DNA from: Hymenoscyphus infarciens
Lineage: Eukaryota > Ascomycota > Leotiomycetes > Helotiales > Helotiaceae
NCBI GenBank assembly: GCA_001414345.1
Contig: LLCB01000115.1
Coordinates: 1-64,000, forward strand
Reading direction: 5' to 3'
DNA: 64,000 nt
Shown: positions 36,943 through 49,000 of the stretch, piece after piece
Layout: every line of letters starts with the position of its first letter
How positions within the stretch are numbered: position 1 is the stretch's first letter
Made by a program: the position numbers and the translations under genes
Notes under the pieces: generated by a model
Database searches by the model: none
Told to the model about the DNA's origin: nothing
The model's input: only the letters and a program-made list of their open reading frames with translations

Positions 36943-38249
36943 ATGAGGTCAATTATTTTGCTCGTTGCTCTGGTTGGATTGGAAGCTGTACAGGGAGCTC
37001 CGCAGTTCCCGAAATCTTCTTTTAATTGGGAGCAGACCAATTTTCTGTAAGTGCTTTGGTCCTTGTTCAAGTCTTGAGATCACCTAGTTTCCTTTTCTCA
37101 TCCCCATGGAATTTTCAAAGTGAAAAAAAGGTATTTGACTAACTTTCCATAGTCTTGCATTCGGCGACAGTTACACCTTTGTTCAAGGCACATATGGTCG
37201 GCAAAACTACTCTTTCATTGGCGATGCTTTCAACTTTTCCTATACACCAGAAGAGCTGTTGAAAAATGAAATTGTACAGGGCCAGGTAAGATAAAATGAT
37301 TCCGAGAGTGAATAGTTCAAAATTAAACTTTTCTCCAGCTTGGAACATCGGCGGGTGGACCTAATTGGGTAGAATATTTGACAGGTTGCTTTTCCGGACC
37401 TCCAACAAAATGCAAGAAACAGCTCTGGGATTTCGCTTTCGCAGGTTCTGATGTTGATACTGCCTAGTAAGTGAGCTTAAATTATGAAACGTCCTTTCTA
37501 TTTAAGAGGTATTAATACAGTCAGTACTCCTCTCCATCACAATTACACCATCCCACTGGTAGATCAAATCAGTCAATGGGCAACATACGCTGAGCCCGTT
37601 CTCCCAGTTGAACACAGTCGAGCGCTTGTAGCTGTTTATATAGGTATTAATGATATCAGTGATCTCACCATGGTCAAGTTTCCACTGGGAAACTTCACAG
37701 AATTTCGCTCTCTCTATAAAGAAATCATTACTTCGGAATTTCAAGCCTTGGAGACGGTGTATGAGAAAGGTTATCGAAACTTCTTATTCATGAACCTACC
37801 ACCTCTTGATCGAAATGTAAACGCCCATTCGTCCCTACCACTGTAGAAATACAAATTCTAACAATGCTTCACAGCCAGCAAACGTAGCAAAGGGTCCCGC
37901 AGCCGCTCTCCCAAATGCAACAATGGTATATCAATACAACACTCAAATTTCCACTGCAGCAAAACATTTCCAGGGGAATCACTCAGATTCAAAGGTCATG
38001 GTCTTTAATGCATACGATTACTTAAGTGGCATTTTGGGCACTCCAAGGAAGTACGGGATAACAAATACGACGAACTTCTGTCCACGATATGATGCGCCTG
38101 ATATCGCGACGAACTATGCAGCGTATGGCTGTGCCCCCATCCAAGAATATTTCTGGTACAACAGTGGTCACATTACCTGGAGGGTCCATGAGTTGATGGC
38201 AGGCGCTTTGGATGGATTTTTGCGAAATGAAAGTTCGAGACAGTGGTAG
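36943..38249 (+). CDS. Secreted SGNH/GDSL esterase (CE16 acetylesterase-like)
   Basis: Five exons (36943-37046, 37153-37285, 37339-37466, 37525-37816, 37875-38249) give 343 residues, typical of the group. A signal peptide is clear (MRSIILLVALVGLEAVQG, cut near APQ). Block I is LLAFGDSYT (nucleophile Ser). Oxyanion Gly sits in QLGTSAGGPNW. Block III is YIGINDIS (Asn). The last block is EYFWYNSGHITWRVHE, with the catalytic His. CE16 enzymes remove acetyl groups from hemicellulose-derived sugars outside the cell. Position -3 to the catalytic His, where many members have Asp, is Asn here. Several N-glycosylation sequons (NTT, NHS, NES) fit secretion. At the fourth exon the acceptor must be the second of two AGs (TCAG before 37,525) to keep frame. 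Confidence 0.88.
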
Positions 38250-38867
38250 CGTTTAGGTAGTATTAAGTTTGCAAAAACACGTATGTAGAAAACAGCAAAT
38301 GCATCTAAAACCAACGAGGATCCATAAAGCACTGTACGTTGCTAACAACCTTCCTCCCTCCTCTACATTCCATTCATAGTTTCCATCTTATGCTGTATTA
38401 AACGGTCATATTGTATGTTCCGAAAGTAGGCACTAGCTCGTTGTCAAACACCGCTGCTATTCCCTGTCGTTCTGCATGTGTGGGTGTAAGTCGGAGTCCT
38501 AGCAATCGTCAGAGATCACTTGTCCCAATTTTGGGTTCGGCGTGTGAAGATGATGATGAGCCGTAAGGTGGCGGTGGGGTGACAGAATTAGAAGGGTATA
38601 CGAGATGGTACTCGTTGCCCAGAAATGGGGTTTTTGTCTCGAAGTAGTATTTATGTTCTTTTGAGGTTATTTATCTTATTTCTCCTTCTTTCCTTCATCA
38701 GACACAGGGGAAGCAGGGGAGGGAAAGGTCAAGTGAGACGGTACGGATTGGGGGCCTCTCTTCTTTTTCCGATTTCTCCGATTTCGTTTCTTGCTCGGGA
38801 CTGGGATTTTGATCTGGAATAAGGGAGACGAGGAGAGAAATGGATTCGGGATGATTTAATTAAAGGG
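38250..38867. other. Intergenic
   Basis: 3' flank of the esterase gene. Pyrimidine- and purine-rich stretches, no gene or motif recognised. Confidence 0.4.
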
Positions 38868-39158
38868 TTAATATCTTAACTTTAGAGTAAAGGTATGTTT
38901 AAGAAGTGTCGAAGGTTGGAAGAAACCTTTGAGTTTCTCCCGGGTCTTGAACTTCCTCTCCTCACACCCGGGAATGAGACCGAGCGTTTTGATTGCTACT
39001 TGCAGAATGTCATACTTAGGTGCGACATCAGTGAGTGGGAATGGGACCGCTGGCTGTTTTAAACGTAATGGCAATGTAGCGCAGTATTTTGGTTTTGTGG
39101 AAGAGGGATCCTCAAATGCTTCGTCTTTGAGCACATAATCTATCGCGTGTTGAGACAT
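38868..39158 (-). CDS. Small hypothetical protein or 3' exon
   Basis: Minus-strand frame of 96 codons starting MSQHAIDYVLKDEAFEDP and ending with a basic HTFTLKLRY. The same frame stays open upstream to about 39,260 (through RPAEHGEPCPSEEGYLSTED), so this may be the last exon of a longer gene. A candidate acceptor (ttcaattcaag) lies near 39,230. Composition looks protein-like, with alternating charged and Pro-rich parts. I do not recognise the family, and no upstream exon was found. Confidence 0.35.
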   Translation of the reverse strand: MSQHAIDYVLKDEAFEDPSSTKPKYCATLPLRLKQPAVPFPLTDVAPKYDILQVAIKTLGLIPGCEERKFKTREKLKGFFQPSTLLKHTFTLKLRY

Positions 39159-39433
39159 ATCTTCGGTGGAGAGATATCCTTCCTCGGAGGGACATGGCTC
39201 GCCATGCTCAGCGGGACGGAATAGGACTTGAATTGAAAAGTTGTTATTTAAGAGAGTAGATTATAAGAAGCAATCGGAAGAGGGCTGTATCTGATGCACA
39301 CCGACACCTCACATCATCATCCCAGCTGACAAAATTTGACGTCAAACAGCTGGCTAGAAGACAAATTATGCTTTAAGAATTTTCTTTCGGAAGGCAATTG
39401 TTGAATTTTGTTTGAATTGGTGATTTTTGAAGT

Positions 39434-40713
39434 TTAATTTGCAAATCCAACATCATCCGCAATACTCGTCGCACTCAAAACAAGCATTCCAAAATCATCA
39501 ACATCCGATATCCACCGATCAAGATTTGCATCACACGCCGTAGTATTAACACTGTACCTCATCAAACCAAGAAATTCTGGGTGCTCGTTGCTACTCGGTT
39601 GTAGCAACATTCTCTGTGCTACCCTTTCTTGTTTCCACTCGGATCTTGTCTTAGAATTCCACAGTTTCTTCGAACAAGGAAGTCGTATTTGCAGCAAGTG
39701 TTTTGCTCTATCGCACGATCCTACGACCGTCCTAGCAGATAAGTTAAATAAGAAGTCTACGATGAAAATTACGAATATCGCACTGTACTTATTAGCTTTC
39801 AAGTTAAATGAGAAGGAAAACCCAATACCGCTGAAGCGATTCTGTAATTATCCATTCCTCCCACGTCGCTGGGTAGCTAAGCGAAGTTTCTGAGTAGTTG
39901 AGAGAAATTTCCTGAACGTGAATCGCAAGTTTCTAGTACAAAGATAATTTAGTAGTGAGTATTAAAGAAAGCATGGTAACTATTACCAGCATTGTTGCAA
40001 TCAGAGGGATATTAAAATTCGTATTATTCTTGTCAGGTTCCGAGACGCGCAGAATAAAATATATCCTAATCGCCTGAAGGGCCGCTACGATATCCCTGTC
40101 ATCAAATGTGTGACACTACGTGGTGTTAGTATCGAGTTTTATACATTATGAATGGAAGCAAACCTCTTCTGACAATCTGACTTGCTCAGCTTGAACTGAT
40201 CTCCAGATGAATGCACTTTTGTTCTTTTTTTGACAGCCCAAAGTGCCACTATACCGGAACATGTAGCTAGTGGCCCAGGGAGCTTTTCTTGACGTGGGTG
40301 TAAAAGGGAGGTGATTTCTGGTCAGGAAGCAACATTCGAGGGTAGGACCGGAGAGTGCACAAGACAAATTTCTTCTTTTACGAAAGTTGTCGACATTTCA
40401 CTGTTCTGGGCTTGAATGCTCTTGGTACCTGGAGGACTGGCTGATGATCAAATGGACAAAACGAACTCAGATCGGCGAATTCCATTTGATAGTTGTGAGA
40501 TGGAAGGGGTCTAATCTCTCGGTTATGGGACGGTGATTCTGCAAATAGAAAGTCTCCCTTGTGGTAGTTTTCTTGCATGAAAGGGAATGATGCATTGTCG
40601 AAATTGTCTTCGCCTCCGAAAAGGTACTTATTGATGTGGCTGAACGCATCTAGGTCACAAAAAGCAGTTTCCCCTTCCTTAATGGGAAGTGGAGCAAAGG
40701 TAGCTAATTGCAA
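39434..40713 (-). pseudogene. Fungal transcription factor, lacking the DNA-binding end
   Basis: Minus-strand sequence matches the C-terminal half of a family of fungal Zn2Cys6-type regulators. It shows CTLRSYPRMLLPDQKSPPF, then LPGPLAT, FIWRSVQAEQVRLSEE, DIVAALQAIRIYFILR, TWEEWIITESLQR, LPCSKKLWNSKTRSEWKQE and CDANLDRWISDVDDFGM. Three GT-AG introns (about 40,089-40,139, 39,906-39,959 and 39,803-39,848) join the later pieces in frame. Upstream, an in-frame TAA precedes KKKFVLCTL, and a frameshift follows SPPF. The first piece (from MQLATFAPLP at 40,713) is not preceded by any CX2CX6C zinc cluster. The gene is therefore truncated and broken. Without the cluster it could not bind DNA as a regulator. 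Confidence 0.72.
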
Positions 40714-40788
40714 TTCTTTCCAGACAATGTGACAGTTTAGTCACCCACAAGGTTGCAAATGCCGGATTTCAGTTATAAAGCAACTGTC

Positions 40789-41531
40789 TCGAGATTTTCG
40801 TTTCTGCCATACCAGATTCGCTTCCTTTAGCCAACGCCGGTGTCCTTCCCCTCGCGATTTCCACAGCTGCTAGTGCGCTTTTTGTTGACCACAAGCTGCC
40901 ATTCCTAACATTGAACCCAAAGTTAACTGGAAAGACTCTCCTTGTTTGGGGTGGAAGTTCATCTATCGGCTGTTCTACGATCTAACTTGCAATTGCTGCC
41001 CGGTGGAATGTTGTAGCTACTGCAAGCAAAGTAAACTATGAGCTTGTAAAGAGCTTGAGCGCAACGTAGGTTTTCGATTATAGAAATCCAGATGTTGCTG
41101 ATGAGATCTTGAAGATTCTTCAGCCAGGCGATCTTATTGTCAATTGTATTGGCACCAATGACACTTAAATCGTATGTGCCGAAATCCATGGAAAGATTGG
41201 CGGCGGAAAACTTCTGACATTGAATCCTCCGTAAGTTCTAATTCCTTGGAATGTGATACTAAATTTTGGTGTGTAGAAAGCCTGGGTCTTGGTTTTGATG
41301 TATTGCTAACTATTTTTAGTGAACGGCCTAAACCCTGGTCTTGTCAACCTTGACATTGGAGATGCTGTTTGGGGTAAATATCTCCCGGAGGCTTTGGCTG
41401 CTGGGAAGTTTTAAGCAAAACCGGACCTATTGGTTGTGGAAGGTGGGCTTGAGAATGTTCAGGAGAGATTGGATCTCCTAAGAAAAGGTGTTTTAGCGAA
41501 GAAGGTTATTATCGAGATTTTTAAAGAGTAG
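40789..41531 (+). pseudogene. Medium-chain (zinc-type) dehydrogenase/enoyl reductase fragment
   Basis: The frame reads AIPDSLPLANAGVLPLA, GKTLLVWGGSSSIG (nucleotide-binding turn), ASKVNYELVKSLSAT, FDYRNPDVADEILK, GDLIVNCIGTNDT and, after an intron at 41,231-41,319, GLNPGLVNL and a C-terminal GLENVQERLDLLRKGVLAKK. This is the cofactor-binding and C-terminal part of MDR-superfamily reductases, such as enoyl reductases of fungal secondary metabolism. The N-terminal third is missing. Four in-frame stops (40,983 TAA, 41,067 TAG, 41,166 TAA, 41,412 TAA) each sit where Gln fits (TI-Q-LAIAA, AT-Q-VFDY). The reading frame is otherwise kept, with no indels. Divergent from the truncated regulator. Confidence 0.82.
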
Positions 41532-43183
41532 AAGACAGATGAGAAGAAAAATAGTCGCTTGAGGGATTTCTTAAAGCAGAGGTTTTCAGAAAATTTTATG
41601 TTGATTTAACTATCTCTCATTAGTTTCATACAAAGGGGATATGATTTTATGATTTAAGACCCCTTGTCAAAATTAATTAAATTATCTTCGATGCTAGACT
41701 CGGGATAAACGGTAAAAGCGGCGGTAAATTTCTAGCGTGTTCTAAATGATCGGGATAATTCAATATAACTACGTTGTTACATTTGCATTTTTCTTTCTTC
41801 GCGATTAACTCTAGCATTTTAGAGTAAGAGAAGTATTAAATTATATTAGGAAACTGCCTAATAGAGCGGATATAACTCGGATTTAATTCTCAGAGACTAT
41901 TACTATAAGTATACTAATTTAACTGAACCCGAGCCTTAGAGGAGCTAGGTTATAACGTTATAGATGAATTAAGATATTAAATAGAAGAAGAAGTATATCT
42001 ATTAACAAGGTCTCTACTACTATAATAAAATCTTTATAATTAGCTCTATATAAGCTACGGAGACTATATTAGATTTTATAGTAATCTTAAACTAAGGTTA
42101 TAAGTATTAGCTTTTTTAAGTATTTTATATAATATAAACTTTCTTAAAATAATAGCTTTTTAGAAAAAAATTATTTAGAAATAGTAACTAGTAAATAAAT
42201 AATAAAAATACTTTAACTTCTTTTAAAACCTAGGTTTTACTTAATAATTATTATAAAATAGCTATATAAGAACCTATACTATTTATTAAAATCTTCGTAG
42301 TACTTTAATTATAGATATTAGTATTAGATAAAAGCTACTAATAGTTATATTATAATATCTATTTTAGTATTTTAATAAATTACTATATTAATATCTAAGT
42401 CTAGCTTTAAGAGTAAAGAAAAGTAGATAGAGAAGAGAGTAGATTAGCTAGAAAGAGATAGTTCTAGAGAGCTATATAAAAGTAAATAACTTATTAGTAA
42501 ATAGATAAATTCTTTGTAAATTCCGTGATATTAGTGAAAACCTTATATTATTAACTAATAATAGAGTTTTTAGATAAAATTTACTACTTCTCTAGACATT
42601 TAGTCGATTATAACTAACGATAACGAGTATTAACTAAACTCTCTAAAGTTAATAAATCTATTATTAGACTTATAGTAAGAAAATAATAAATGACTATACT
42701 ATCTTTTAATAGAAAGAAAGTGAGAGTAGATAAAGAATAAGTATCGTAGTATAATAAAACTTTTTTTAAAGCTCTTATCTGCTATAATAGAGTACTAAAG
42801 AAGTTATATAAGACTAGAACTTGAGATTCTTAACTTCTAAAAAGAAGGAAAGATTCTATTATATTAATATAGAGCCTATATAATTTTAGAATATAAGAAA
42901 CGGAAGTGTCGATAAAATTATACTATAATATAATAAATAAGTTATAAAAGAGACTTAATATAAATCAAAAAAAATCAAGTAGATTACCGCGGAAAAGAAA
43001 AAGGCTAAGTATATAGAAATTTATAAAAATAATAAATAAAGAGGCTACTTTATAATAAAAGCATCCGCCGAGCGTATCTCTAAAGTTTAATTTAAAACTA
43101 GTGTTTTAGGTTTCCTCGTCTAATCTATTAGCCTATTCTACCTCGACGCTCCTTCTCCGTTCTACCTCTATTTTAAGGCTATC
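41532..43183. other. Transition into AT-rich block 2
   Basis: Composition changes between about 41,700 and 41,850 from normal to RIP-like. From there to 43,183 I recognise no element; a few CG-containing words survive. Confidence 0.5.
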
Positions 43184-45238
43184 CTAGAAAAACGAGGAAA
43201 GATTCGAGATGGTTCTAGTAGATAGTAGAGGTAAAACTATCTAAGAGATTATATTTAGTCTATTACGCCTTCTAACTTTAACTATTAAATTTATTTAGCG
43301 CCTACTCTTTAGAAACTCTAGATCTACTATTAGTTAAAACCTATAATAGTAGCTTAGAACTAGTAATAACTATATTCTTAAACTAATATACCTACTATTA
43401 AGACTAGTCTTTTTAAATAATATTATATATTATATATAAAATATAATAATAGTAGGTTAATATAAAAACGACGAGAATTTAGAAACTTAATCTCTATTTC
43501 TTAATAATACTATAATTCGTTTAACCTCTCTTAAAATTAATTAAATAATACTAGATTTTATAATTATTAATATAATTTAAAACTTTACTAAACTATTACC
43601 TTTAATATTATCTAATAAGATTAAAAGAAGAACTATTTAAAACTAGAATAATATTAAAAATACTAACCATAAACCTTTCTAACTTAACTAGCTTTTTAGA
43701 ATATACTTAGAGGTTTATAAGAGTATATAAAGGTTAAGAACTAAGATAATTAAGTATTCTATAGATTATACTTACCTAGTAAATTAAAACATTATTATTT
43801 AGACTAACTAGATTATATATTATTAAATAGATATTCATTTAAACTTTAAAATAATAAACTTATCTCTTCTTTCTTCTCTTCTTTTAAACTAAAGAGAGAG
43901 GCTATTTATATTTTAAAAGAAAATTAGATAATAAAACTCTACTATAGTAAGATAAGAAGAACTAACTACTCTAGGTAAAGACTATAATATTATAGTATAA
44001 CCTAGTATCTACTTAGATATAAATCTAACTATTAATTTAGAATTATTATATTTACTAGTATTAAATTATAATAACTTATCCTTCTAGTGATTCTTATAAG
44101 AATTCGTCTTAATAGATATAGACCTAATACTACTTATTCTACCTAGAGGAAGCTTACTATTACTAGAAACTAGACTAAAACTAAGAACGCTATAAGAAGA
44201 ATTAAATAGTATTATATTATCTTAATCTATAAAATACCTAGCTTCTTTAATTTCCTTAATTATAAAAGATAATAGTAGAAAGTATAAGCTTACTTAATTT
44301 AAGATAGCTAATAGATTTAAGAGTAATATTATAGTAATATAATAGCTTTCCTAACTATAATATAACTTTAATATTATAAGATATATAAAAGAAGACGTCT
44401 TCTTATTTATATTCTTTTAAGTAATTAATATCCTCTTTAATAAAGAGGTTATAAAGTAGCTAGACTTCTATTTATATTTCTTAGAAGTAGTAGAAAATTG
44501 AAATTTAACTATAAAAGAATAGGTTAAGGAATTTTATAAGACCTTTAAAGTAAGATTCTTAATAAAAGTAGTTAACTAAAAAGATAGTAATATTAAGATA
44601 GAGATAATAATATTTTACTAAAATAAGAATAAAGTTATATAAATATATTATTAAAGAGTAGACTATTTACTAAAGTAATACTATAGCTAAGATACCTTAT
44701 TTAGAGAAAATAAGCTATTATCTATTAAAGAAGGAGTCTTAAAGTAAGTTATTAAGAAATTTATTAAAGGACTAAAGAATAATAACCTAAGAAAGGAATA
44801 TTTAGGAAAATCTATTCTAATATATAGGTCTCTTTATAAGGTATATAAAATAGTATAAGAAACCTAGATATTATAATTAAGTACTTAGAAGATTAAAAAT
44901 AAAAAGATAAAGAATAAGCAATTAGAGGAACTAGAGGCTTTATTTAGTAAAAGAGTAAGAATAATTATATAACTACTATTACTACTACTTTTTATAATAT
45001 TTTAAGAAAAGGCCTAGTAATCTATAATTAGACTTATAGTAATCTTAAAGAATTAGTAAAAACTAGATACTATATAAAGTAAATTTACTATATCTATTAT
45101 AAGAATTACTAGTCTACTACTAAGATAATTATTAAAATACCTAGTTATAAATAAGACTTAAGAGTATAATATCTTTACTTATAATAAGATATATCTAGAG
45201 TATAGTTAGACTAGCTATACTAAACTAAACTATATTAT

Positions 45239-46009
45239 ACTACTAGACTAGTGTAGTCGATAGTATTTATAATATTATACTACTACGATATATTATTAGA
45301 AACCTACTTTAATACGTACTATTTATACTATTTAAATGCTACGATATCTAATAATATTATCCTTTATATTATTAGTATTTTAATCGATATTATAATAATA
45401 TCGTAGTATTACTAAGTCTAAATATTTAAGCTTTTTACTCTAGATTTTAACTCTACTTCTTTTTAGCCTTATCTTTTAAAACTATATAGTATAACGCATA
45501 GTATAGAAAATATAGTACTAAATAGCTAGAATTATAGATCTATTTAAATAGAGTATTTTAAAAAAAAGAATTATATAAATAGCTCTTAAACTAACTCGAG
45601 TAATATAAAGTAATAAATATAGCCTATGCGAGATAGATTTCTAGATATGTTTCTATTAATACTAAGTACTAATTCGATAATAATAACGTTAGATTAATAG
45701 CTAGAATATAATAAACTAGTATATTAAATTCTACTAAGTTTTACTCTTTAATTATAGGTAAATATTAACTAAATCGATGAATAAAAATTATTTTAGTCTA
45801 ATAAGTAAGTAATAAAAGAGTATATAGAAAAAGTAGGTTTTAGCGCTTACGAGTTATTAAAAGATATACTATATAATATCACGATATTATAATAGTATTA
45901 TAGCGTATTTGGATACGTACTACTAGGATATTATAATAATATATTAATCTAAAATACTATAGTATTTTATTACGATAATACTATCGACTATACTATACTA
46001 GACTAATAC
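45239..46009. mobile_element. TIR element of about 770 bp inside the gypsy element
   Basis: Ends are imperfect inverted repeats of roughly 30 bp: left CTAGACTAGTGTAGTCGATA, right (reverse complement) CTAGTATAGTATAGTCGATA. It separates the gag and pol parts of the surrounding gypsy element, so it inserted later. Internal palindromes (aatattat...ataatatt) make it foldback-like. A related, more degraded copy lies at about 6,185-6,720. No transposase can be read, so it is probably non-autonomous. Confidence 0.62.
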
Positions 46010-49000
46010 TTAACTAATTAAGAATAAATATATCTAAAGATTATCTTATTTAAGAACGCTAATATTATAGCCTATATAGTACTTAATCTAGTAAAATTAG
46101 TAATAAACTTAAATAAAGCTAAAACTACTTATAGTCTATCTAGATAGTAACTAGTAATAAGTTTATAAGAGGTTCCTAAATTTAAACTATTAATATTTAG
46201 TAGCTTAAAATATATATTTATTAATACCTAGATTTATATTATATTATATCTAATAAATAATAATAAAGCTAAATATTATCTAAACTTAATAGTAGATATA
46301 GATATAACTTTTAAATAGTTTATTAGATATAAGAAAGAATCTACTAAAAGCTATAAAATTAATAGTAAGATAAGAGAATTAATACTAGAAAGTATAATAA
46401 GAGTAGTAAAGAAATGCTAATAAATTAATATTAAAGACCTAATTATATTAGATATTAAAGTAATAATAAAAGCTAAGGATTTATTAGCTAAAGATATACC
46501 TCTCTTTATCTAATAAAAATAAAAGTAATTATAAAAGAAGGCTAGATAAATAGAAAAGAATCTAGAAGATAGAGAAAAAGAGAAGAACGTTTAAAAAGGA
46601 TTAAGAGCTTTATAAGAGATTATTAGATAAGAAGAACTAGGTCTTATTAATTATATAGATATAGTAAAGCGATTTAAGATATTAATAAACCTACTAAACC
46701 TAATATAAATATTACTAGATACTATTAAATAATTTAAGTAGCTTTTTACTTAAGTAAATAATAAGAGATTAAAGAAACTCTTAATAAATACTAATATAGT
46801 ATAAGTTATAAGAGTTTCTAGATATATAGAGCTATAGTTAGGAAATAACTACTAAGGAACTAGTTTATTAATATAACTCTCTCTATTCTTAAAGAAAGAG
46901 AAGAAAGCTTTCTAAATACTAGTAGTTATTTAAGATATATTAAAAGGAAAGAACGTTACTATTACTTTACTAAGATATATATTATAAGCTAATTAAAGTT
47001 TAAATATAAATCTAATCTCTATAAGTTTAATCTAAAAACTTAGTCTATTACTAGTATTATTAAGTTCTAAGAACTTTTCTAGACTTAGTATTAATATAAT
47101 AGATAGAAATTAATCTCTACTTATATATTTTATCTCTTTTAAGATTAGTATTATAAGTATATAAAGAAAAGTAGATATATTTATATAACTATAAAAATTA
47201 AATAAGATAGATCTCTATTTATTACTAAGTCTTTCTTATTTAGATATAATAGACGTAGTAATTTATATTAAAGAATTGAAGATTATTATAAGTAATAAAG
47301 GAATTAGTAAAAGATATACTATTCTTAATAGACTAATATTTATATTAGTTTAGAATTATAAACTTATCCTATATCTAAAAGACTTAATCTTAGATATTAT
47401 AGAATCTTAGGTACTAAATATTATAGTAAGTAACTTAATTATAGCTACTACTATAGTATAGCTCCTAAGAAAAGGCTTTACTAATAAATAGATTACTTAG
47501 ATAATAACTATATTTAAGTTAATAGCTCTAGATAGCTAACTATTAAATAAAGCTAAGAGAGATTCTAGATTTATTAATCTAAAACTAAGTAAAGTCTAGT
47601 TTATAGAAGATAAGATAGATTACTTACTTTCTAAAAGTATTAGAAATAAAAGACTAATATACTTATATAAGAGTAGAAAAAGAGCTATAAAAGTAAACTA
47701 TAATATAATAAGATAGAATTAAGAAGATAAGAACTATTTAAGAATATAGTAAATAATAGTTAAAGGAATAGAACTAATAAGAAAGTACCTAGGTATAAGT
47801 AGTCTAGAGGATTTATCTAATAAATATAATAATAATACTACTAGTAATTCTAAGTTAGACTTAAATATTTCTTTAACTAATTCTTTAAACTAAGATCTCT
47901 TTCTTAACCTAAGTATATTAAAAAAAGGCCTAATATAAAGAGGTATAGACTACCTTATATCTAAGAAGAGAGTAAGAATAAGAAATAAATTAGTAAGTTA
48001 ACTTTAGAATATTAATATATATAGTAGAACCTAAGTCTAAGATAAATAGTAATACTATTAACGTCTTTAGCTTTAGTATCTTATATACTAAAAAACTCTC
48101 TAAAATATAAAAATAATATTCTTTATAAATTAACTTAACTAGTAATAGAAGTATTTCTAGAATTTATAGAGGAAAATATACTAAGACTTTTTAAAGAAAA
48201 TTAAGAGTTTATTATAAAATAATTAATAAGTATTTATAAGATAAGTAAGAAATAGGTAGTATATAGTCTAGACTTTATAAAGAAAAACCTAATAATAGAA
48301 TCTAACTACTATAAAACTATACTAGAAAAGACTAGACTACTAACTAACTATAAAGTAATAATCTATATATATTAAGTATAATAGATTATAAAAATAAAAA
48401 TAATTAATTACTTACTAAAAGCCTACTATAGAAAACTTATAGAATTAAATAAAGAAGTAATAACTAAATTACTTAATACTTATATAAAGTATCTATAAAC
48501 TATAATAGTAGAGGATTAGACTAATTTTCTAATAACTAGAAGGCTAAAGAAATTACTATTAAGTATTAACTTAGATAAAGTAATTATAGAATAAGTTAAA
48601 AGTATTTAACTTAAGATAAGTAAAAGCCTTAAGAATAATAATTAATAAAAGAAATTATTCTAACTATTATACTTATACTAAGAATTAGATTTAACTAACC
48701 TATAAAATCTACTAGTAACTAACTTATATAAGTATAAGATTAGACTTATAAAAGGAACTAAACTATAGTTAGTAAAAAGATAGAAACGCTAGTTCTCTAA
48801 CTAGGAATTCTAGCTATAAAAGACAGTTAATAAGAGAATTAAACATAGATTATATAAGAAAATAATAGTAGTAAGTAGTAAACTTAGTAATTAGAATATC
48901 TAAGTAATTCTAGTAGATAAATCTAATAATCTATAACTATAGAATAAACTATATATTATATTTAATTACTAGAATATATATAAAGCTACTCTAGAGTATT

